Shown here: in pieces, positions 57,869-64,000 of the stretch | How positions within the stretch are numbered: the first letter of the stretch is position 1 | Layout: the number at the start of each line of letters is the position of its first letter | From: Halobacillus aidingensis | Lineage (GTDB): Bacteria > Bacillota > Bacilli > Bacillales > Halobacillaceae | Direction of reading: 5' to 3' | Assembly (NCBI RefSeq): GCF_900104185.1 | Contig: NZ_FNIZ01000014.1 | Span: 1-64,000 of the forward strand | Length of the DNA: 64,000 nucleotides | Position numbers and translations under genes: made by a program | Notes under the pieces: model-generated | The model's input: only the letters and a program-made list of their open reading frames with translations | The model's database searches: none | What the model was told of the DNA's origin: nothing

Positions 57869-58842
57869 TATTCCAGAAGTTCGATTGCTGAAGCTTGTTT
57901 GTGGGCTTCAATTCTTACTTGGCCTCCGATAGGAAAAGTAAAGATCGGAGTGGTATGACCGAAGCTTGCATTGTAAATGATCGGGATATGTCCGAGTTCT
58001 TTTTTAGACTTGAGAATCTGTATAAGCGTATCATCATCCATGTTGGATTCTTTTTGGAAGCGGCCGATGATCATTCCCCGCACTCCCTCGAAGCCAGGTT
58101 GGTGGATCAATGATTGTAAATCACGGTCGAAGGTAAAGGGGTCTGATAACAGGTCATCTTCAAGGAACAGGATTGTACCATCAAGGGAAGGCATATACGG
58201 CGTTCCATGAAGCAAGTTCAATGTACATAGGTTCCCACCTATGGAGGTTCCTTCAGCCACTCCTTCCTGCAGTACTTCATAGCCGGGATTGGTATGGAAT
58301 TGTCGCTCCTGTTGATTCAAATACCAGCGATCGTCACTCCAGTCAAACGCTGGGTATATGTTTTGCGGTTCTGTTTCAGTGAATACTTTCATAAAATGAT
58401 CGAACGTATAGTGGAAGCCTTTCTCCATACCAAAAGAGGAAAAGTGGGGACCGCTGTATGTGACCAGCCTCGTCCTTTTATATATCGTGTTGGAGAGAGC
58501 CGTAATGTCCGAATAGCCACAGAAAATCTTTGGATTCTTTTGAATGAGATCGAAATCGAGATGGCTCAACAACTGGTTGCTGTCATATCCACCAAGAGTA
58601 GTTAAGATGGCTTTGACATTCGGATCAGAAAAAGCTTCGTGAATATCGGCCACTCTGTGATCGACCGGATTCGAGATGAAATGGCTGCTTTCTGCCGCAT
58701 ATGTACTGAAGCTTACGTTGAATCCCGCCTGATTTAATCGCTCTATGGCAAGATCCTGTTGTTCAGGTGCTACGATCGCTAAACTTTTAGCGGGAGAGAT
58801 CACTCGAATTTCATCTCCCTTTTTCAATTTCTCAGGTATCAT
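57865..58842 (-). CDS. S66 family peptidase (LD-carboxypeptidase/MccF-like)
   Basis: 325 aa from the ATG whose first base is 58842, behind AAGGAGG; the longer frame includes the ribosome site. S66 features: LKKGDEIRVISPAKS at the N-terminus, catalytic Ser in IFCGYSDITALSN near 111, Glu in TILFLEDDLLSDP near 225 and His in YNASFGHTTPIFTFPIGG near 298. The group includes LD-carboxypeptidases that trim the muropeptide tetrapeptide and MccF, which cleaves microcin C. The YSGPHFSSFGMEKG stretch resembles the MccF side. Substrate cannot be decided. Confidence 0.87.
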   Translation of the reverse strand: MIPEKLKKGDEIRVISPAKSLAIVAPEQQDLAIERLNQAGFNVSFSTYAAESSHFISNPVDHRVADIHEAFSDPNVKAILTTLGGYDSNQLLSHLDFDLIQKNPKIFCGYSDITALSNTIYKRTRLVTYSGPHFSSFGMEKGFHYTFDHFMKVFTETEPQNIYPAFDWSDDRWYLNQQERQFHTNPGYEVLQEGVAEGTSIGGNLCTLNLLHGTPYMPSLDGTILFLEDDLLSDPFTFDRDLQSLIHQPGFEGVRGMIIGRFQKESNMDDDTLIQILKSKKELGHIPIIYNASFGHTTPIFTFPIGGQVRIEAHKQASAIELLEY

Positions 58843-58971
58843 TGGCTTTCCTCCTTCTTCCATTGGTAAATTACAACACTATACCAAATATGTGTGTTTT
58901 CGTCTATCATTTTAAGAGTATTCCGAAACTATTTTCGAATTCACTCGTATGTATGAGAAAGGAGGAATGAT

Positions 58972-59151
58972 ATGTTCCCAACGATTTTTGGACTCATCCT
59001 TGTCCTTGTGTTTTTAGCCCTTATCTTCAGGTTTGTAGGGCAATCAACGAGCAGTCGCAGCCTTTCCTCTAAAAAAGATGATGCGACGTGGCAGCCTGGA
59101 TTTCATCAGTTCGATCATTCGGATGGTGGTGGAGACGGGGGAGGAGAGTGA
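58972..59151 (+). CDS. 59-aa membrane protein with a Gly/Asp-rich end
   Basis: ATG at 58972 behind AAAGGAGG. The product opens MFPTIFGLILVLVFLALIFR, one membrane helix, followed by a Ser/Lys-rich stretch and DDATWQPGFHQFDHSD, ending GGGDGGGE. It is too short for usual length cut-offs but has a strong ribosome site and a coherent protein pattern. Small proteins of this build, a helix with a polyglycine acidic tail, recur in Bacillaceae with unknown function. A hairpin (GTGAAT/ATTCAC) after the stop may terminate it. Confidence 0.72.
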   Translation: MFPTIFGLILVLVFLALIFRFVGQSTSSRSLSSKKDDATWQPGFHQFDHSDGGGDGGGE

Positions 59152-59172
59152 ATCGTGACTCCTCATTCACTT
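59147..59172. terminator. Weak bidirectional hairpin
   Basis: AGTGAAT and ATTCACT around an 11-nt loop, between the convergent small gene and the methyltransferase. Confidence 0.55.
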
Positions 59173-59790
59173 TCTTAAAATGACTCCCTGAAAATGAGTG
59201 GGTCCATCTCCATCTTCATCCATTGGGATTTTATGAAACGCTTCGAGCTTGAACTCCCTTGTTAGAATGGATTTAAGAATATCGTCATCATAAAAAGAAA
59301 AAAAGCGTTTAGGCTCATGAAAGTCTCCTTGCCAAATGCCTTCGTGGTTGATGCCGCCATAAACACCTAAATAAAAGAGCCCATCTTTTTTTAGAACTCT
59401 ACGAAGACCTGTTAGAATCTCGGGAAGATTCTTTTTGGGAACATGAAGCAGACAATTCAACGCCCAAACGGCATCAAAAGATCCTGCTGGAAACTGTAAG
59501 TCATCAAAGCTCATAACGTCTGCTTTCAATCCTTTTTCACGACAGCGCTGCACCATTTCTTCAGATAAATCTGTTGCGTGAACGTCGACTCCTTTTTGTG
59601 AAAAGAAAAGACTGTCTTTCCCAGGCCCGGATCCGATTTCGAGCATGGTATGTTTTTGCTCATCCCTCAATCTTTGCAGGAAAGCTTCCCGCTCATGAGT
59701 TTTCCAATCTTGTGTCTGGGTTTGATTGCGCTGTTTCGATTGCCGGTCATACGCGTCAGAGAGGTTCTTTTTTAAATCTTGTGGAATCAA
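59167..59790 (-). CDS. Class I SAM-dependent methyltransferase
   Basis: 207 aa. Motif I MLEIGSGPGKDSLFFSQKGVDVHATDLSEEMV near residue 49, then FDAVWALNCLLHVPKKNLPEIL near 104 and LKKDGLFYLGVYGG near 132. The C-terminal segment FSFYDDDILKSIL is common to a Methyltransf_11/25 group in Bacillaceae. Substrate unknown. The ATG overlaps the stop codon of the upstream reductase (ATGA), so the two are coupled. Confidence 0.87.
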   Translation of the reverse strand: MIPQDLKKNLSDAYDRQSKQRNQTQTQDWKTHEREAFLQRLRDEQKHTMLEIGSGPGKDSLFFSQKGVDVHATDLSEEMVQRCREKGLKADVMSFDDLQFPAGSFDAVWALNCLLHVPKKNLPEILTGLRRVLKKDGLFYLGVYGGINHEGIWQGDFHEPKRFFSFYDDDILKSILTREFKLEAFHKIPMDEDGDGPTHFQGVILRK

Positions 59791-60320
59791 TGGCTCTGCT
59801 CCTTTCTTTGGTAAGTAATCGCCAGCATGCCGTCAGGGTAGGCATTTGTTTCTGTAAGCTGCAGCTCTTCTTCGTGGTCATTTTTTTGAAAAAGTGGAAT
59901 GCCTTTACCGATCAATGTTGGTTGAATGAAAATCTGGTATTCATCAATCAATCCAGCGGAGATGAAATAATGAATCAGGTTTGCTCCTCCGACGACCCAT
60001 ATGGTTTTATTCTGTTCATTCTTCAGCATGTTCACGAGAGGCAGGGTCTGTTCAGGCTGGAGGTATGTTGCGTATTCGTCATGGCCTTCGCGTGAGTTAC
60101 TGACCACATACACATCCTTCATTTTGTAGGGGAATTCTTCAGCTAATTCAAAGATGTGATCATATGTTTTTCTCCCCAAAAAGACGGTATCGATGGTATG
60201 GAAAAATTCTTCATACCCATAGTCTTCTTCTGGATCATCCCGCAGCCAGTCAATGCTGCCATCCTCTCTTGCGATATAACCATCGGTACTTTGAGCAATG
60301 AATAAAATGACTTTACCCAT
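59787..60320 (-). CDS. Dihydrofolate reductase-like protein (RibD C-terminal/YyaP family)
   Basis: 177 aa from the ATG whose first base is 60320, 8 nt after GGAGG on the minus strand. Family motifs: VILFIAQSTDGYIAREDGSIDWL at the N-terminus, DTVFLGRKTYDHI near 52, and WVVGGANLIHYFISAGLIDEYQIFIQPTLIGKGIPLF near 118. Members fold like DHFR and the deazaflavin-type RibD C-domain; most reduce unknown substrates with NADPH. Operon with the methyltransferase. Confidence 0.87.
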   Translation of the reverse strand: MGKVILFIAQSTDGYIAREDGSIDWLRDDPEEDYGYEEFFHTIDTVFLGRKTYDHIFELAEEFPYKMKDVYVVSNSREGHDEYATYLQPEQTLPLVNMLKNEQNKTIWVVGGANLIHYFISAGLIDEYQIFIQPTLIGKGIPLFQKNDHEEELQLTETNAYPDGMLAITYQRKEQSH

Positions 60321-60344
60321 ATGAATACCTCCGTTCTTTTTGTC

Positions 60345-60374
60345 TTGTAATTCCAAGCCACTTCATCATATAAT
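60345..60374 (+). promoter_or_regulatory. Sigma-A promoter of the ABC-F gene
   Basis: TTGTAA at 60345-60350, 18 nt, perfect TATAAT at 60369-60374. It gives an untranslated leader of about 220 nt before the ABC-F start. Confidence 0.7.
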
Positions 60375-60406
60375 AAACGTAACCAAAAAAGAAGGGACTG
60401 ACGTTT

Positions 60407-60596
60407 AAAGCAATGAAGTACTAATCCTGTTGCTAAACGAGTATGAGAATAAGAAACAACACTCGTTCCAGATACAGGATTGGTCTGTCCTTTTTTAAAA
60501 AGGATTCTATTGCTTTAACATCACCCTACATATATGTCGTGGTGTACCTGAAAGCGATGGCAGGCTCAAACCTCTCTGGAACGATTCAGGGAGGTT
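60407..60596 (+). promoter_or_regulatory. Structured leader of the ABC-F gene, probable attenuator
   Basis: Several pairings can form. AATCCTGT (60423) pairs with ACAGGATT (60474), enclosing AACGAGT/ACTCGTT. AAAGCAAT (60407) pairs with ATTGCTTT (60509) and spans the first pair. AACCTCTCTG (60569) pairs with CAGGGAGGTT (60587), which hides the AGGGAGG ribosome site and is followed by TATTT. A short frame begins at ATG 60443 in the first loop, without a clear ribosome site, and another tiny one (MSWCT) at 60534. Leaders of this kind control vmlR and other ABC-F genes; the mechanism here is inferred. Confidence 0.65.
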
Positions 60597-60601
60597 TATT
60601 T

Positions 60602-62182
60602 ATGTTGAACATGCGAGCAATTAATATACAGTATCAAATCGGGAGCCGGAACATTCTTGATATTAAAGAACTGAGGATTCATGAAGGGGACCGGATCGGT
60701 TTAGTAGGCAGAAACGGAGAAGGGAAAAGTCTCTTGTTGCAATACTTGTTAGGGAAACTCGACATAGTGCCGCAAGTGGAATGGCACACTTCTTATGGAT
60801 GGCTGCAACAGATGAATGAAGAAGAATGGAAAACTTCCACAATGAGTGGTGGAGAAAAAACGCTCGCCCGTCTGGAGCAAGTGCTTGAAAAGGGCCACCC
60901 ATTGCTTTTTCTTGATGAACCAACCAACAACTTGGATTGGGAGCACATCGAAGACTTAGAAGAAAATTTGCGCCATCATGAAGGCGCTTATGTCGTTGTT
61001 TCTCATGATCGGAAGTTACTCAATCGCTGCTGCAATAAAATATGGGAACTCGAGCAAGGAAAGATAACGGAATACCATGGTGATTATGATTTTTATGAAG
61101 CGCAAAAGGACCTGGAACAAAAACAGAAGTACGAAAAGCACGAACAGTATGTGAAAGAAAAAAACAGAATCGAAGAACGAATCCGCCAGAAGCAGTCCCA
61201 ATCAAAAGGAATGCGAAAACCTCCAAAGAGAATGGGGAATTCCGAGTGGCAGCTGGGTAAAAACAAAGCGGCTGCCCATCAAAAGAAGGTGGAACGCGTC
61301 AGTAAAACACTAGAACACAGGTTGGACCGTCTTGAGAAAGCAGATAAACCGATGGAATGGGATCAAGTGAAAATGGAGTTCAACCAATTGAATCCTTCAA
61401 GTAAAAAAGTGTTGGGGAAGGCGGGGGAGACTGAGGTACAAGTGGGCTCAAGGTTTCTTTTTTCCAGTCCTGAGTTGTCATTGAGAAATGGATCGAAGAC
61501 AGCCTTCATCGGTGGAAATGGCACAGGGAAATCCACCTTTATTCGATACCTTTTAAAAAACACCGACTGGCTTTCTTCTGGAGTAAAGGTGGGATATTTT
61601 CATCAGACCCTGGAAGACCTGCCTTTAGAAAAGAAAGTGTACGACTATGCAAGTGAAGGGAGTTCACTATCTGAAACTACAATCCGTATCATCCTTGCAC
61701 GCCTCAGGTTTTTTGCAGATGATATGAACAAAATCATAGGACAATTAAGTGGAGGAGAACGGGTGAAGCTGTCTTTGGCGAAGTTGATTGCCAGCGGGTC
61801 TACGTTCCTCGTGCTGGATGAACCAACGAACCACCTGGACCTTGAAGCTATTCAAGCTTTAGAACGGTTGATTTGTGATTTTCCAGGGACGATTCTTTTT
61901 GTTACCCATGATCGTACATTCATCGAGAGAACAGCGGATCAATTATGGATGATTGAAGATTCAAGGTTAAAAACATTTGATGGCACATGGAAACAATGGG
62001 AAGAATATGTGGAGAATCCCCCCGTCGCGGACGAGGAAGCCTACGATCAGATGGCATTAGAAACAAGGTTGACGGAACTTATCAGTCGGCTGAGCATGCC
62101 AGGGCCGAACGATGATATTGCCGAGTTGGAGTCTGAGTATCAACAAACCTTGTCTCAATTAAAGAAACTGAAAAAGGATTAA
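60602..62182 (+). CDS. ABC-F ribosomal protection ATPase (VmlR/Vga-type)
   Basis: 526 aa from the ATG at 60602, 7 nt after AGGGAGG. A longer frame runs through the leader and is unlikely. Two ABC domains in one chain without membrane segments: Walker A GRNGEGKSLL near 39 and GGNGTGKSTF near 302; signatures MSGGEKTLARL and LSGGERVKLSLAKL; Walker B LFLDEPTNNLDWEHI and LVLDEPTNHLDLEAI. A charged linker (about 165-265) and a C-terminal coiled end (LTELISRLSMPGPNDD) match VmlR-like proteins. They displace antibiotics such as lincosamides, streptogramins A or pleuromutilins from ribosomes. The exact drug range is unknown. Confidence 0.87.
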   Translation: MLNMRAINIQYQIGSRNILDIKELRIHEGDRIGLVGRNGEGKSLLLQYLLGKLDIVPQVEWHTSYGWLQQMNEEEWKTSTMSGGEKTLARLEQVLEKGHPLLFLDEPTNNLDWEHIEDLEENLRHHEGAYVVVSHDRKLLNRCCNKIWELEQGKITEYHGDYDFYEAQKDLEQKQKYEKHEQYVKEKNRIEERIRQKQSQSKGMRKPPKRMGNSEWQLGKNKAAAHQKKVERVSKTLEHRLDRLEKADKPMEWDQVKMEFNQLNPSSKKVLGKAGETEVQVGSRFLFSSPELSLRNGSKTAFIGGNGTGKSTFIRYLLKNTDWLSSGVKVGYFHQTLEDLPLEKKVYDYASEGSSLSETTIRIILARLRFFADDMNKIIGQLSGGERVKLSLAKLIASGSTFLVLDEPTNHLDLEAIQALERLICDFPGTILFVTHDRTFIERTADQLWMIEDSRLKTFDGTWKQWEEYVENPPVADEEAYDQMALETRLTELISRLSMPGPNDDIAELESEYQQTLSQLKKLKKD

Positions 62183-62213
62183 AAAAAAGCGACCGGCTGC
62201 GGTCGCTTTTTTT
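62181..62213 (+). terminator. Terminator after the ABC-F gene
   Basis: AAAAAGCGACC and GGTCGCTTTTT form an 11-bp stem, with T run. Confidence 0.92.
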
Positions 62214-62260
62214 ATGATAAGAGAGATCTCGCTGCGTGAAGAAACACTTCTCACGACAAG

Positions 62261-63133
62261 CTACCGAGACGTCTCAACTTTCTTTGCCTCTTTGTTATTT
62301 CTCAAGAACATGTAAAGAGAAGCGCCGAAGATTGTGAAGTAACCGAGAATGCTGAAGATATCGGGTACTTGGTCAAATAAGATAATACTGATGAGTGCCG
62401 AGTAGACGACAGTGGAATAGAAGAAGATCGAGATCTCACGTGCCGGTGCGAATTTATAGGCGATCGTCAAACCGAACTGTCCTAACGTCGCAAATGCACC
62501 AGCGGATAGTAGGTATACCCATTGTTTCAAGCTCATCGGTTCATAGAAAGCAATGGTGAAAGGGAGCAGGGTGACCGTCGTGAAAAACGAGAAGTAGAAA
62601 ACGATGGTGTAAAATTTCTCCTTATCTCCTAAAACACGCAGTAAAGTATAAGCGCCCGCCGCAAAAACAGCTGAAAAAATTCCCGCGAGGTAAGGGATGA
62701 ACTCGACGGAAAACGCCGGTTTAATGATGAACAGTGTGCCGATAAAAGCGACGATAATAGCGATGATTTGATACAAACGTGCTTTCTCTTTCAAAAAGAT
62801 AGCCGAAAAAATAATTAACAAAAAAGGACTGAGTTTGTTGAGCATATCCGCGTCTGACAGCACGAGGTTATCAATGGCATAGAAAAACAACACCATCCCG
62901 ATCGTACCAAGTGCTGAACGAGAGAGCAGCAGCTTCTGGTTTTCCTTTTTTCCAAATAATCGTTCTTTGTTGTACATGACAAAACCAAAGGCGATAATGG
63001 CTGATACGAGGTTGCGGAATAAGGTCTTTTGAACAGTCGGAACGTCTCCAGACAGCTTGACTAGTGCCGCCATCATAGAGAAGCCGAAGGCAGATATAAG
63101 TAAAAGTATGATTCCTTTATTTCGATTGCTCAT
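62261..63133 (-). CDS. DMT superfamily (EamA) transporter
   Basis: 290 aa from the ATG whose first base is 63133, 7 nt after GGAGG on the minus strand; a 17-codon extension upstream is not needed. Ten membrane segments in two EamA halves: FGFSMMAALVKLSGDVPTVQKTLFRN near residue 16 and AFATLGQFGLTIAYKFAPAREISIFFYSTVVYSALIS near 215. Drug/metabolite transporters of this type export amino acids, nucleosides or other metabolites. Substrate unknown. Its promoter must lie in the short gap or inside repeat unit VI. Confidence 0.87.
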   Translation of the reverse strand: MSNRNKGIILLLISAFGFSMMAALVKLSGDVPTVQKTLFRNLVSAIIAFGFVMYNKERLFGKKENQKLLLSRSALGTIGMVLFFYAIDNLVLSDADMLNKLSPFLLIIFSAIFLKEKARLYQIIAIIVAFIGTLFIIKPAFSVEFIPYLAGIFSAVFAAGAYTLLRVLGDKEKFYTIVFYFSFFTTVTLLPFTIAFYEPMSLKQWVYLLSAGAFATLGQFGLTIAYKFAPAREISIFFYSTVVYSALISIILFDQVPDIFSILGYFTIFGASLYMFLRNNKEAKKVETSR

Positions 63134-63227
63134 GATGGTTCCTCCAGTTGTACTTAGGTTGTGCAAAAAAAACACCTTTACCATCCTAATACAAAAAACC
63201 CTCGAAAGAAAGCCAGATGCACTTCTT

Positions 63228-63905
63228 CCACAAAAGCTCCCGATTGTGGAAGACTCGGTTTCGAGATAACCGGGGTTCGTTTGCCTTATAGGGAGTCGGG
63301 GTGCTTGGGAAGCAGCTCGTCCAGCTCCATCGCCCAGACACTCGCGTCATAAGCAGAACAGCAAAGGAATGAAAAAACACATTCCGTTGCTGTTCTGCTT
63401 ATGCCAGTCGTGTCTACCAGGGCGATTCCGCATTTGAACACTTTCCTGTGGGTGAGCGCCGAGCTTCCTCGGGCGGGCTGCCGCACTAAGGGATCTCGCC
63501 TATCTCCTTCTCCCACGGGAGTCTCGCAGCTTCCCAACCATCCCATTCGATTTAGGAGAGAATCGAACCCCTATACCCAGATGTGGCTTTTTCCACTCCC
63601 ACTCAGAAGCAGACATAAAGCGCTCTATATCAAGTTTTTACACTCGGAGTGACACGGAGAGAATTGTATATTATCCACTTCACTTGAACATACAAGCAGA
63701 GTTTCTGAGAACTGGTTTCGAGAACCTGATATGGTAAAGGGGCGGAGGGGAATGGGGAGACTCCTGCGGAAAAAATGTGCTTGGTGAGCCCCCACAGGAC
63801 GCAGTTCGAGGAGGCTCACCGCACTCCCGCGGAAAGCGACTCATTCCCCGCAGCCCCATCCACTCAATAAACATCTCGAAATCAAGTCTTCAAGAATCCT
63901 GCTAT
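63228..63905. repeat. Composite intergenic repeat, unit VI (B-linker-A, forward)
   Basis: Left arm 63228-63600 is B-type (CCCGATTGTGGAAGACTCGG, TTTCGAGA, GGGGTTCGTTTGCC, GGGAGTCTCGCAGCTTCCCA, CGAACCCC) and contains the nested element at 63312-63446. The linker has AAGCGCTCTATATCAAGTTT at 63618. Right arm 63695-63905 is A-type (GGTTTCGAGA, GGGGCGGAGGGGAATGGGGA, GCTCACC, CATTCCCCGCAGCCCC, ATCTCGAAATCAAGTCTTC). Same arrangement and orientation as unit III. Nothing here looks coding. Confidence 0.88.
63312..63446 (-). repeat. Nested hairpin element, copy 2
   Basis: Reverse orientation relative to 42896-43013. The central stem at 63348-63403 is CATAAGCAGAACAGCAA with TTGCTGTTCTGCTTATG, again perfect over 17 bp. 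Relative to copy 1, one C-G pair has become A-T on both sides of the stem, and an outer stem pair (ACCGCC/GGCGGT in copy 1, ATCGCC/GGCGAT here) also changed on both sides. Same insertion point in the host arm as copy 1. Confidence 0.82.
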
Positions 63906-63990
63906 ATAGCGGAGTAAAGTGGATTGTCTATACATGGTCTTGAAAAGTGCGATATACTTGGAGTAGTCAAGGAGAAGGAAAGGGCGATAG

Positions 63991-64000
63991 ATGTTGATAT
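63991..64000 (+). CDS. Start of a gene cut by the right edge
   Basis: ATGTTGATAT follows AAAGGG by 6 nt in sequence that looks like an ordinary leader. Only three codons are visible, so nothing can be said about the product. Confidence 0.35.

Noticed and set aside
60443-60601. N-terminal extension of the ABC-F protein from ATG 60443
   Set aside because: No ribosome site at 60443, the ABC domain begins only after the ATG at 60602, and 60602 has AGGGAGG at ideal spacing. The region is better explained as a leader RNA.

Overview
The window looks like a chromosomal segment of an endospore-forming, moderately halophilic Bacillaceae bacterium, most likely Halobacillus or a close relative. This is an inference from gene content: several sporulation and germination genes, many genes whose homologues carry yhb-yhg names in Bacillus subtilis (yhbH, yhcN, yhcX, yhdB, spoVR, dat, bmrCD, yhgDE), acidic surface proteins, and GC that is moderate by eye. 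I see no rRNA, tRNA, CRISPR array, transposase or phage gene. The island-like parts are non-coding repeats.

Layout. 0-6.2 kb: yhbH, a K+/H+ antiporter, proC and the ydbST pair. 6.2-20 kb: a PurR-box-controlled purine permease, a gerA-type germinant receptor operon with a trailing lipoprotein, a LysM-CAP protein, a Fur-boxed siderophore uptake operon without an ATPase, nupC and an aldehyde dehydrogenase. 20-32 kb: a MATE pump, a stand-alone MurG, an orphan RsbW-like kinase with a zinc-ribbon membrane protein, helD, a second gerA-type operon on the minus strand and a DUF389 protein. 32-43 kb: an attenuator-type leader, bmrC, a bmrD gene fused in frame to a trypsin-like protease, sigI-rsgI, a DUF1499/flavin-disulfide oxidoreductase pair and a TetR regulator. 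43-64 kb: yhcX with an SDR, yhdB, yhcN, methyltransferases, yhgD-yhgE, spoVR, an unusual UMP-kinase paralogue, dat, yczE, a benzil-reductase-like SDR, an S66 peptidase, a 59-aa membrane protein missed by length cut-offs, an ABC-F gene with a structured leader and a DMT transporter.

Regulation visible in the sequence: sigma-E-like promoters before yhbH and spoVR; sigma-G/F-like promoters before both germination operons and yhcN; a perfect 7-1-7 Fur box; a PurBox pair; matching 25-bp palindromes before yhgD and yhgE; and hairpin-rich leaders before both resistance-type ABC genes.

The most unusual structure is a large non-coding composite element present in seven places (one cut by the left edge). 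Each unit is two roughly 200-bp structured arms in inverted orientation. In four units the arms are joined by a linker holding a conserved 21-bp motif, and the motif always points the same way relative to the arm types. Two units carry the same roughly 130-nt nested element at the same internal point, with compensatory base-pair changes in its stems. These repeats generate many spurious small ORFs and are better treated as DNA or RNA elements than as genes.
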